Below are positions 49,092 to 59,944 of a DNA stretch of 64,000 nucleotides, piece by piece. The stretch covers positions 8,585,504-8,649,503 of the forward strand of contig OY987239.1 of NCBI GenBank assembly GCA_963920705.1. Direction: 5' to 3'. Source of the DNA: Odiellus spinosus. Its lineage: Eukaryota; Arthropoda; Arachnida; Opiliones; Phalangiidae. Position 1 is the stretch's first letter. Every line of letters begins with the position of its first letter. Below the pieces are notes generated by a model. The model had not been told where the DNA came from and made no database searches. It saw only the letters and a list, made by a program, of their open reading frames with translations. Made by a program: the position numbers and the translations under genes.

Positions 49092-49215
49092 TTTTTGGAT
49101 AAAAACGGATATGGATTATGTTTTTTACTTTATCTTCAAATAATTTAACTCGAAATATACATCAGAATTTAGTACATTTTAACCAATTAATAAAAATTAT
49201 ACGAATTCTGAGCTC
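49092..49215. mobile_element. GAGCTCGG MITE, right-end remnant
   Basis: Last 120 bp of the element (GGATAAAAACGGATATGG to AATTCTGAGCTC), cut off on the left by the satellite. Confidence 0.8.
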
Positions 49216-49752
49216 TGATACCTCATTGGTCGTTTTCCATTATTACCATCCAACGAATTAAAAACATTTTGAAATTTCTAAGCACGTTTACGAGAACGTG
49301 TTTGTTATTCCGCAGCACACAAAACAAATACGGTTTTTCCAGTAAAATTTCCATAAAACAAGGTCTAAATACTGGATGACGTTGGGAACCAAGGTCTATT
49401 TTTCTATCAACCACCCGTAGTTGAAATCGAAAACATTCTTGATAGCATTGTGTATTAATACGCCTCAGGTTTAAACATGACGCAAATATTTACTGAAATA
49501 CCAACGTATAAAATTCGATCAAAACATATCCACCTGAATCGAAAGGTGATAACAAGAAAAAAAAATGATTTCAAAAGTCTGGAGATATTTACGATTTCGC
49601 GATGAAATCCATCTCAAAACGAAGTTTCAACAGTGGGAACGTATAATATAATATAACATAACAATTTTGAACCAATCTAAACAATAATATATTACCATTT
49701 CGTTGTATTTTCGTGTTGAGATATACTTAGTAAACGTACCATATTCCAACAG

Positions 49753-49760
49753 TTTAAAAG
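49753..49760 (+). promoter_or_regulatory. TATA-like box of gene C
   Basis: TTTAAAAG within CAGTTTAAAAGGAGG, 60 bp before the start codon region. The same word stands before gene D (54152-54159), while the flanking bases have diverged. Confidence 0.45.
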
Positions 49761-49820
49761 GAGGTGTTGTGATTAAGAGATTGTTTTTGAGAAGACTCTA
49801 TACTAGTAGAATCGCTAAAA

Positions 49821-52213
49821 ATGTTTGCTAAATTTTTAATATTGTTAGGCGTCGTTGGATTTTGTAAATCAGCCGACGATGGTACTGCACTGACCGAAAA
49901 GAATGAAATGGCTACTATAAATTTTTTTATCAAGAGTGGATGCAGTAAGAATAATTTAATTTATTTCAGTCCCTGAGCACGGAGAGATTCGCGGAATTTC
50001 GGGCGATTCGGGGGAATTTCGAGAGAGATTCGGGGAATTTCGAAAGAGATTCGACGAATTTCGAGAGAGATTCGGGGAATTTCGATAGAGATTTGGATAA
50101 TTTCGAGAGAGATTCGGGGAATTTCGAGAGAGATTCGGGGAATTTCGAGAGAGATTCGGGGAATTTCGAGAGAGATTCGGGGAATTTCGGGGGAATTTCG
50201 AGAGAGATTTGCTGAATTTCGAGAGAGATTCGCGGAATTTCGGGGGATTCGGGGGAATTTCGAGAGAGATTCGGGGGAATTTCGAGAGAGATTCGGGGAA
50301 TTTCAAGAGAGATTCGGGGAATTTCGAGAGAGATTCGGGGAATTTCGAGAGAGATTCGGGGAATTTCGAGAGAGATTCGGGGAATTTCGAGAGAGATTCG
50401 GGGAATTTCGAGAGAGATTCGGGGAATTTCGAGAGAGATTCTGGGGAATTTCGAGAGAGATTCGGGGTAATTTCGAGAGAGATTCGGGGTAATTTCGAGA
50501 GAGATTCGGGGTAATTTCGAGAGAGATTCGGGGTAATTTCGAGAGAGATTCGGGGTAATTTCGAGAGAGATTCGGGGAATTTCGAGAGAGATTCGGGGGA
50601 ATTTCGAGAGAGATTCGGGGAATTTCGAGAGAGATTCGGGGAATTTCGAGAGAGATTCGGGGAATTTCGAGAGATATTCGGGGAATTTCGAGAGAGATTC
50701 TGGGGAATTTCGAGATTACTCAGCGTCTCGGGGTGTGGCTTCCTTATCGACTTATCCATCTTGTTCAACGTTAAACCGTTGGTTAAAACAGTGTGATGTT
50801 AAGATGATTGTATTCAAAGATAAATTATAAAATTAACAAACGTTTTAAGGTTAATCGTGAATAAAATAAACAGATAATTATTTTTTTTAGAATCTGGGGC
50901 CACTGATAGCCAATTGGACGCAGCACAGAAATGTTTCATAGCGGCATCAAAAGGCACGCAATATTATGAAAATGTAAATTAGACATTGCATTTATCCATC
51001 ATTGTCATCTTAAACCTTTTTAAACTTTTAACTCCTCTCAAAAATATTTTTTTACATTCGCGTGTAAAAAAATAGTTTAACGCATCATTTACACAAAATT
51101 AATTCACCGTGATGATTAACTTTTAATAGAAATAAATGCATAATTACAAACTAAAAAAATGTTTTTCTTATAGGTTATGAAGGCCGTTCAGGGCGGGATG
51201 TGCGAAGCAAGCTCAAAAGACACCCCTGTCTTTACACAATTCTGTCATTCCATAATATCTGCCGATGACGAAAGTACCCAAATTGTACGTAAAATATCAA
51301 CTGAAAAATTATCAGAAGCCAATAATTGGGAATCGAGCTTCTTGGGATAATACCATTTTATAGACCTTTTAATACTTATATAAACTTAATTTGGACGAAA
51401 AATACTTATGAAAATATTAAAGACGTTCTCCCCAAAATATTCAATTTGTCCTCCCCCAAATATTCAAGACGTTCTCCCCAAAATATTCAAGACGTCCTCC
51501 CCCAAATATTCAAGACGTCCTCCCCCGAATATTCCAGACTCCCTCCCCTAAATATTCAAGACGTTCTCCCCAAATTATTCAAGCCGTCCTCCCCCAAATA
51601 TTAAAGACGTTCTAACTCAAAATATTCAAGCCGTCCTCCCCCAAATATTCAAAACGTCCTCCCCCAAATATAAAAGACGTCATCCCCCAAATATTCAAGA
51701 CGTCCTCCCCTAAATATTCAAGACGTCGTCCCCCAAATATTCAAAACGTCCTCCCCTAAATATTCAAGACGTTCTCCCCAAATTATCCAAGCCGTCCTCC
51801 CCCAAATATTCAAGACGTTCTAACCCAAATAATAAAGACGTTCTAACCCAAATATTAAAGACGTTCTAACCCAAATATTAAAGACGTTCTAACCCAAATA
51901 TTAAAGACGTTCTAACCCAAATATTCAAGACGCCCTCCCCAAATATTAAAGACGTTCTAACCCAAATATTCAAGACGCCCTCCCCAAATATATGTTAAAA
52001 AAAAATATAATAAATTTAAAATTATTTGGAAATACGCGTGTATTTACAGCTTGTTGAGTGCATTGGAAAATTAGAAGGGAAATATCCTGATCCGGAAATA
52101 ATCGCAGCTGTAAGTAATCTTACAATGAAATATTCGAAATATTGGTATGTGTTTTTAAAGACATTGTATTTATCTTTCAGACTCCCGAATGTCAAGCATT
52201 CTTGTCAAAATGA
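49821..52213 (+). CDS. Six-cysteine secreted protein, paralogue C, 136 aa
   Basis: Exons 49821-49944, 50891-50973, 51174-51284, 52050-52109, 52181-52213; 411 nt in phase, intact. Signal peptide MFAKFLILLGVVGFCKSADD. The cysteines sit in SGCKSGATD, AAQKCFIAAS, GGMCEASS, TQFCHSIISADD, LVECIGKLE and TPECQAF. Exon lengths equal those of D exactly, with the same motifs FCHSIIS, ECIGK and YPDP, so C and D are the youngest pair. Minisatellites fill introns 1 and 3. Confidence 0.87.
49982..50718. repeat. 21-bp minisatellite, gene C intron 1
   Basis: About 35 units, core GGGGAATTTCGAGAG plus AGATTC, followed by CTCAGCGTCTCGGGGTGTGG. The matching place in gene D has a related array with the core GGGGTATTTCGATAG. 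Confidence 0.93.
51421..51992. repeat. 22-23-bp minisatellite, gene C intron 3
   Basis: About 25 units, core CAAGACGTCCTCCCCCAAAT, with a later block of GACGTTCTAACCCAAATATT. Gene D has the related array at 56899-58612. Confidence 0.92.
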
Positions 52214-52399
52214 AAATAGTCGTTCATCTTGGCGATAATATAGAGATTTTGAGTTAAATTTATGATTTGATTTAGAAATTGTTAATATTAAAAATAATTA
52301 TTTTAAAATCACTGTTTAATTATTTGACACTTAAAATAAATCCCAATTAATCCTACAATTGTGTATTCTTGGTTATTAACCTAACATCTATGAATTTTC

Positions 52400-52510
52400 A
52401 GCCTATATTTGAATTTCCCGCCTTTTTTATCCTCAAGAAAGCGACATCTAACGATATTTTTGAAATCGGTACCCCCGCCCCCATTTTTTTCCTAATGATA
52501 GGCCTAGTAT
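52400..52510. repeat. Dispersed repeat, inverted partner of 42795-42905
   Basis: ATTTGAATTTCCCGCCTTTT and AAAGCGACATCTA run in reverse to the copy in gene A intron 1. Its edges are not defined. Confidence 0.6.
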
Positions 52511-52527
52511 TAGAGAAGGTCGTGAAC

Positions 52528-52820
52528 CAGGCTGGGAAATAAGGATTGTTTATAAACTGGACTTGTGGCCAGTAGAGCCCAAGCAGTTTTATTAAAAAAC
52601 TGGACAGTGGCCAGTTACAATTTTCATGAGCTTGACAATCTTTCATTATGACGTAGGACTATGACGTCACCATGACGTATGATAAGAAACAAAACAAAAT
52701 TTTGGAATTAATTAACTGGCCACAAGGCCAGTAGACCCCCAAGCATTTAATTTTTAAACTGGCCCAGCTAATTTTTAAACTGGACTTTTGTCCAGTAAAA
52801 CCGCCTTATTTCCCAGCCTG
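52528..52820. mobile_element. hAT-type MITE with 8-bp duplication, CAGGCTGGG ends
   Basis: Ends CAGGCTGGGAAATAAGG and CCTTATTTCCCAGCCTG; TCGTGAAC is duplicated exactly (52520-52527 and 52821-52828). The interior has ACTGGACTTGTGGCCAGTAG words. A decayed relative lies at 14591. Confidence 0.92.
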
Positions 52821-53045
52821 TCGTGAACTGACATTGCTTTTTAATCTCGCACCGAGGACACGGACCCCAATCTCAAAGCATGGCTTTCCAAGATGATAAC
52901 AAAGAAATTATGTTCCTGCAACGGGTGTGTAATTATTTTCAAGTCGAGCATTTTAAGACTGATCAGCAAATATGTTTCCCAGTCTCGTTAATTTCCATCG
53001 ATATAAATTTCAGTTTGATTTTACAGTTTAAAGCTAGTGTGACTA

Positions 53046-53564
53046 GAGCTCGGAATCGGATATCCATTATCTTCAGTTATTCGTATATTTTCAGATATTT
53101 AATTTTCGGATATTTGTATATTCTTATAATTGTTAAAAGGTTTACCCGAAGATAAGCGTTTGGCGCTTTATCTACGAACAAATTACTCGTTTTCAAACGT
53201 ATAACGATGGATAAGAAAATTCACGTTTCCAGAATTAGTCTAAAATATAAGAAAAATATTTCAAATTGACTTTTAATTCGAAGAATATAAATAAAACGAC
53301 GAAACTAAGATTTTAAATCATCTTTTTATTCGTTATTTTTCACGAAAATAAATTTTGAATTTTTATATCCGAACGTATAACGCGGATAATATTCTAAGAT
53401 AAGGTCATTTTTGGATAAAATCGGATATGGATTATGTTTTTTACTTTATCTTCGAATAAGTTAACTCGAATGAAAAATAGTCTATTTTTAATCAAACAGA
53501 TAATATACATTCAGAATTTAGTAGATTTTATCCAATTAATTAAAATTATACGAATTCCGAGCTC
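53046..53564. mobile_element. GAGCTCGG MITE between genes C and D
   Basis: 519 bp with both ends (GAGCTCGGAATCGGATATCC and ACGAATTCCGAGCTC). TA on the left; the right flank is TC. Confidence 0.9.
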
Positions 53565-54151
53565 TCCCCGACCCCGACTAAAATCGAACCTGGTACGATC
53601 CCTACCTCACTCTTCATTTTCCAATATCACCATCCAGCAACGTGATATCCAAGAGCATTTCGAAATTGTTTGTCATTCAGCAGCACACGAGATAAATATA
53701 TCAATTTTGTTTTTCGATTAAAATTACCAGCTGCAAATAAAACAAGGTCTAACTTATCAGATGACGTTCGGGCGCGTTCGGGAACCAAGGTCTATATCTT
53801 TTTATCAACCCTGAGAGTTTATATCGAAACCATTCTTCATAGCATTGTGTATTAATACGCCTTAGTTTTAAACATTACGCATATTCATACTGAACATGGA
53901 AGCGTATAGCAACGTATAAAATTCGATCTAAAACATTACCACCTGAATTAAAAGATGGTAAAAAGGATTTCAAAAGTCTAGAGATATTTACAATTTCGCA
54001 ATGAAATCCATCTCAAAAGGAGGATTCAACAGTGGAAACGTATAATTTAATCTAACATAACAATTATGAAGTAATCTAAACCATAATATATTACAATTTC
54101 GTTGTATTTTCGTGTTGAGATGTACTTGGTAAATGTAAAATATCCCAGCAG

Positions 54152-54159
54152 TTTAAAAG
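54152..54159 (+). promoter_or_regulatory. TATA-like box of gene D
   Basis: TTTAAAAG in CAGTTTAAAAGGAGG, about 75 bp before the start codon, as in gene C. Confidence 0.45.
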
Positions 54160-54234
54160 GAGGGTGTTTCTAGGGTTGTGATTGAGAAATTCTAGTTGCG
54201 TTTTGGAATTGTTATACTCGTAGAATCGCTAGCC

Positions 54235-57200
54235 ATGTTTGCTAAATATTTAATATTGTTATGCCTCGTTGGATTTTGCAAATCAGCCGTCGATCCTACG
54301 GCACTTAACGACGACAATCGAATCGCTGCTACAAAATTTTTTATCAACAGTGGATGCAGTAAGAATAATTTTATTTATTTCAGTCGCTGAGCACTGTTAT
54401 CTATCTCATTTGCATAATATATCGTTAGTATGGTTTGTTCCCATTTCGCCCAAATATTTCGCCCAAAATTATCTATTCCCATTTCGCCCAATCCTACTTC
54501 ACCCAAACGTATTATCATTTGGCCCAAAATTATCGATTCCCAATTCGCCCAAAACCAAAATTTCCTTGTCCCAATTCGCCCAATCCCACTTCGCCCAATC
54601 GTTTTATCAGTTAGTAAAGAATTATCTATTCCCATTTCGCTCAACCTAAAATTCCTTTTCCCGTTTCGCCTAAAATTGTTAGGTTGGGTTAGGTTAGGTT
54701 AGGTAGAAATAAACAAAACAGGACGAAGGAACCGATCAAGAGGATTTTGTTCGCATATGCCTTGGGTGTGGATTGGGCGAAATAAGAATAAATTGGGCTG
54801 ATTGGGAATTGGGCCAGTTGGGATTGGGCCAATTGAGTTTGGGCGAAATGGGAATTGGGCCAAATGTTTTGGGCGAATCGGGGTAGAACCGTTAGTATTT
54901 ATAGGAAGGTGTCTAGGTCTTCGTAAAAATGAGCTGAATCCCAATTTCGATAGTATTAGTTGAAGGGATGGACAGTGTTAGCCCACTCAACCGTTTAATT
55001 AATAAAATTTGCGAAAAAAACGTGGTGTTTTGTGAAAAAATAGCAGATTTCCTTTAAACTCGACAATATTGATTAACTAAGCAAATAGAAATTGAAATAT
55101 AGGGAGCTAAAAAACCCGCGAATTGACGTCAATAAGCCTAAATATGGCCTTGCGATAGAGATTCGGGGTATTTCGATAGAAATTCGGAGTATTTCGTTAG
55201 AAATTCGGGGTATTTCGATAGAAATTCGGGGTATTTCGATAGAAATTCGGGGTATTTCGATAGAAATTCGGGGAATTTCGATAGAAATTCGGGATATTTC
55301 GATAGAAATTCGTTTTATTTCGATAGAAATTCGGGGTATTTCGATAGAAATTCGGGGTATTTCGATAGAAATTCGGGGTATTTCGATAGAAATTTGGGAA
55401 TATCGAGATTACACAGCGTCTCGGGGTGTGGCTTCTTTATGGGTTTGTATAATGTTAAATTAATATTATTTTTTTTTTTTTTTTTTTTTTTTAGAAGTAA
55501 ATGCCAGTCCTACAGAATTGGCCGCAGCAAAGAAATGTTTCATGGCAGCATCGACAAAATCGCAATATCTTGAAAAGGTAAATTAAGCGATGCATTTAGC
55601 CAAGATTGGCCATCGTTAACTTTTTAAATACCATTAAATTTTAACTATCATTTACACAATATTTATTCACTATGGTGATTAAATTTTAATATAATTAATT
55701 TAATAATTAACTTAAATTAACTTGTCAAATTTTGGACAATTTTTAACCAAAGAATCTAATCTAATTGAATTAATTACTTATTTAATTATATTAATCTTTA
55801 AGGCTTAGGTTCATTTGCTCGACTTCCAATTGATCGACAAGGAGTCCGTTTGATCGACTACCGTTTGATCGACTCCCATTTGATCGACCCCCATTTGATC
55901 GACAAGCCATTCCAATTGATCGACAGCCCAGTTTTTTAGCGAGTAACGAGTATGGGTCAAAGTTTTTTTGCAAGAAACTATTAAAGTTAAATTATGGTAT
56001 ATAAATAAGAACTAATTCAAATAATAATTATTCCGTGAAAATGGGGTCAGAGTACTCGTTTGTCGGTTAGGTTAGGTTAGGTTTGGGTTAGGTTAGGTTG
56101 GTTAATCTATTTATAATCGTTATTACGAAGTTGACCAATTGGGAAACGATAAAATGCACCCTTTGTTGTCGGTAATTTGGGATTAGGCATCAATCATTTG
56201 ATCCCTTTGTCGATCGTTTGGGAGTCGATCAAGTGGACCTCTTGTCGATCATTTGGGAGTCGATCAATTGTGAGTCGATCATTTGGGTGTCGATCAAGTG
56301 GACCTCTTGTCGATCATTTGGGAGTCGATCAAGTGGACCCAAATCAAAATTTAATCACTGTGGTGAATTACTATGATTGACAAAAACAGTTTATTAAAAT
56401 AAACCTTCGTACATATTTGGGGGGTTGGAATTCAAACCATTATAAACTATTTAAAAAATATGTTGATAAGTAACAGCTTTATTAATTAATATATTTATAT
56501 TATAATGCACATTTAAATTATATCGACAAACAGAAGTCGATCTAAATACCTTAGATAAAACGGCTATTAAACTGCACATGGAAAAACAACTGGGTTTTTA
56601 TATAATTAGCTGATAACTATAATTAATATTTTAAATAAGAACTGGCCCTTAAAAAATATTTTTTGGATTTTTGAATAGGCTTTGGCGGCCGTTGGGAATG
56701 GTGAGTGCACAGCAAGCGCGAAAGACGCGGATGTCTTTGCAAGATTCTGTCATTCCATAATATCTGTCACTGACGGAGAGACCAAAACGGTACGTAAAAA
56801 ACAACTGAAAAATTATCACAAGGCAATAATTGGGACTTGGAATAAAACGGCTATATACACCTTTTTGTATACTGACAAAAACTTAATTTGGACGAAAATT
56901 CTCCCCCAAATATTCAAGACGTCCTCCCCCAAATATTCAAGACATCCTCCCCCAAATATTCAAGACATCCTCCCTCAAATATTCAAGACGTCCTCCCCCA
57001 AATATTCAAGACGTAGTCCTCCCCCAAATATTCAAGACATCCTCCCTCAAATATTCAAGACGTCCTCCCCCAAATATTCAAGACGTAGTCCTCCCCCAAA
57101 TATTCAAGACATCCTCCCTCAAATATTCAAGACGTCCTCCCCCAAATATTCAAGACGTAGTCCTCCCCCAAATATTCAAGACGTAGTCCTCCCCCAAATA

Positions 57201-58832
57201 TTCAAGACGTAGTCCTCCCCCAAATATTCAAGACGTAGTCCTCCCCCAAATATTCAAGACGTAGTCCTCCCCCAAATATTCAAGACGTAGTCCTCCCCCA
57301 AATATTCAAGACGTAGTCCTCCCCCAAATATTCAAGACGTAGTCCTCCCCCAAATATTCAAGACATCCTCCCTCAAATATTCAAGACGTCCTTCCCCAAA
57401 TATTCAAGACGTAGTCCTCCCCCAAATATTCAAGACGTAGTCCTCCCCCAAATATTCAAGACGTAGTCCTACCCCAAATATTCAAGACGTAGTCCTCCCC
57501 CCAAATATTCAAGACGTAGTCCTCCCCCAAATATTCAAGACGTAGTCCTCCCCCAAATATTCAAGACGTAGTCCTCCCCCAAATATTCAAGACGTAGTCC
57601 TCCCCCAAATATTCAAGACGTAGTCCTCCCCCAAATATTCAAGACGTAGTCCTCCCCCAAATATTCAAGACGTAGTCCTCCCCCAAATATTCAAGACGTA
57701 GTCCTCCCCCAAATATTCAAGACGTAGTCCTCCCCCAAATATTCAAGACGTAGTCCTACCCCAAATATTCAAGACGTAGTCCTACCCCAAATATTCAAGA
57801 CGTAGTCCTACCCCAAATATTCAAGACGTAGTCCTACCCCAAATATTCAAGACGTAGTCCTACCCCAAATATTCAAGACGTAGTCCAACCCCAAATATTC
57901 AAGACGTAGTCCTACCCCAAATATTCAAGACGTAGTCCTACCCCAAATATTCAAGACGTAGTCCTACCCCAAATATTCAAGACGTAGTCCTACCCCAAAT
58001 ATTCAAGACGTAGTCCTACCCCAAATATTCAAGACGTAGTCCTACCCCAAATATTCAAGACGTAGTTCTCCCCCAAATATTCAAGACGTAGTCCTACCCC
58101 AAATATTCAAGACGTAGTCCTACCCCAAATATTCAAGACGTAGTCCTACCCCAAATATTCAAGACGTAGTCCTACCCCAAATATTCAAGACGTAGTCCTC
58201 CCCCAAATATTCAAGACGTAGTCCTCCCCCAAATATTCAAGACGTAGTCCTCCCCCAAATATTCAAGACGTAGTCCTCCCCCAAATATTCAAGACGTAGT
58301 CCTCCCCCAAATATTCAAGACGTAGTCCTCCCCCAAATATTCAAGACGTAGTCCTCCCCCAAATATTCAAGACGTAGTCCTCCCCCAAATATTCAAGACG
58401 TAGTCCTACCCCAAATATTCAAGACGTAGTCCTCCCCCAAATATTCAAGACGTAGTCCTCCCCCAAATATTCAAGACGTAGTCCCCAAATATTCAAGACG
58501 TAGTCCTCCCCCAAATATTCAAGACGTAGTCCCCAAATATTCCAGACGTCCTCTTCCAAATATTCAAGACGTTCTCCCCCAAAATATTCCAGATGTTTTC
58601 CCCAAATATATATGTTAAAATTAAATATAATACTTTTAAAATAATTAAGAAATACGCGTTTAATTGCAGCTTATTGAGTGCATTGGAAAAGTTGAAGACA
58701 GATATCCTGATCCGAACACAATCGCAGCTGTAATTATTCTTACAATGAAATATTCGAAATATTGGTGTGTTTTTTAAAGACATTCTATTTATATTTCAGA
58801 CTCCCGAATGTAAAGCTTTTCTGCCAAAATGA
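54235..58832 (+). CDS. Six-cysteine secreted protein, paralogue D, 136 aa
   Basis: Exons 54235-54358, 55495-55577, 56679-56789, 58670-58729, 58800-58832; 411 nt in phase, intact. Signal peptide MFAKYLILLCLVGFCKSA. The cysteines sit in NSGCKVN, AAAKKCFMAAS, GNGECTAS, ARFCHSIIS, LIECIGKVE and TPECKAF. It is the longest gene of the cluster because introns 1-3 have grown: a fold-back element plus minisatellite in intron 1, another fold-back element in intron 2, and 1.7 kb of minisatellite in intron 3. Despite this the splice sites and frame are kept. Confidence 0.87.
54438..54893. repeat. Fold-back element H2 with TTAGG core (gene D intron 1)
   Basis: The left arm has about seven words of the type TTCCCATTTCGCCCAA. 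The core is GTTAGGTTGGGTTAGGTTAG and onwards (54679-54714). The right arm has the inverted words (TTGGGCGAAATGGGAATTGG). Absent from intron 1 of gene C. Confidence 0.75.
55153..55407. repeat. 21-bp minisatellite, gene D intron 1
   Basis: About twelve units, core GGGGTATTTCGATAG plus AAATTC, followed by CACAGCGTCTCGGGGTGTGG as in gene C. Confidence 0.92.
55800..56345. repeat. Fold-back element H3 with TTAGG core (gene D intron 2)
   Basis: The left arm has seven words of the type CCCATTTGATCGAC. The core is GGTTAGGTTAGGTTAGG and GGGTTAGGTTAGGTTGG (56064-56101). The right arm has eight inverted words (GTCGATCATTTGGGAG, GTCGATCAAGTGGACC). Absent from the 200-bp intron 2 of gene C. Confidence 0.78.
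56899..58612. repeat. 26-bp minisatellite, gene D intron 3
   Basis: About 65 units. Most read ACGTAGTCCTCCCCCAAAT with ATTCAAG; a middle block has GTCCTACCCC. The first units lack the extra GTA and match the gene C array (CAAGACGTCCTCCCCC), so the 26-bp form arose inside D and then spread. Confidence 0.94.
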
Positions 58833-58970
58833 AAATAGTCGTTTCCAGTCACTCGCATAATGTGTATTGTTTCGAATAATAAAATGAATTTAAAATAATA
58901 ACTAAGCAAAATTTTGATTTCGAAGAGTGTCATTGATTGAATCCAGTGTGTTACAATTTGCTCGTTTTTG

Positions 58971-59307
58971 CAGAAGCCGATGAAACCCTCCTTTGAAGTC
59001 TACTACTCCAATGTTCCATATAGCGCTCCTCTCTGTATGGGTAAAATTCCCAATTTTACGAGTTAGAAGGGGTCCTACTTCATCCCCCCTGTCTACGGAA
59101 AATTGGAAATTCTCTCTCTCCACAAACGACGACGTTTTTTGGACGAACTCCAAGGCTGCTAGAGATGTTCGCTCGACGAGCTCCCGCTCCGAAAACATCT
59201 ACCGTTAGGAGGCGTACGGATCGCGCCTTTTGAGAATAACCCATACAGAGAGGGGTAGACAAGACCCGGGAGTAATAGACTTCAAAGGAGGGTTTCATAG
59301 GCTTCTG
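58971..59307. mobile_element. CAGAAGCCG MITE, 337 bp, 7-bp duplication
   Basis: Exact GTTTTTG on both sides (58964-58970 and 59308-59314). It lies 138 bp past the gene D stop codon. Confidence 0.92.
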
Positions 59308-59656
59308 GTTTTTGAGGGGGATTCGTGAGAAACTTGTTAAATGTCTAGAGGTAAAATTGTGTAAATAATCACCATTTCAATATTCGGTGCCTATAAGTAC
59401 AATTTTTGCCCAATCGATAAAAACAAACAAACTGACATTGCTTTTTAATCTCGTACCGAGGACACGGACACCAAACTCTGATCAAGGATTTTCAAGTAGG
59501 AAACAAAGTAATTATCATGTTTTTCCGCAACGGGTGTGTAATTATTTTTCATGTTAGGTTACGGGGAGTTGTATTTTCTTCGAGTTCTTACACGGCCGGT
59601 TATGGATTACACATTAGTAGGAATGAAACCAGAAACACAAACTCTGAAGTGATGGT

Positions 59657-59940
59657 GACATTATCTTGTGTTATTCGTATATTTTCAGATATTTTATTTT
59701 CGGATAAATTGTTTGTAACTAAAACAATGAAATTTCTATATTCGTATAATTGTTAAAAGGTTTACCCGAAGATAAGCCTTCGCCGCTTTATCTACCTACA
59801 AATTACTCGTTTTCAAACGTATAACGATGGATAAGAAAATTCGCGTTTCCAGCCAGAATTAGTCTAAAATATAAGAAAAATATTTCAAATTGACTTTTAA
59901 TTCGAAGAATATAAATAAAAATTATACGAATTCCGAGCTC
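59657..59940. mobile_element. GAGCTCGG MITE, internally deleted
   Basis: From TTATCTTGTGTTATTCG to AATTCCGAGCTC, then TA. A large middle part is missing at ATAAATAAAAATTATACG. It closes the right side of the gene D unit. Confidence 0.8.
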
Positions 59941-59944
59941 TAAT

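Noticed and set aside
49956-50768. 270-codon minus-strand frame rich in SLSKFPE
   Set aside because: Lies wholly in the 21-bp array of gene C intron 1.
56682-57212. 176-codon frame that starts in gene D exon 3
   Set aside because: It reads through the exon 3 donor into the intron 3 minisatellite. The spliced model matches gene C and is preferred.
42470-58832. Odorant-binding protein cluster
   Set aside because: Six cysteines and small secreted size fit at first sight, but the CxxxC between cysteines 2 and 3 and the C-x8-C at the end are missing.
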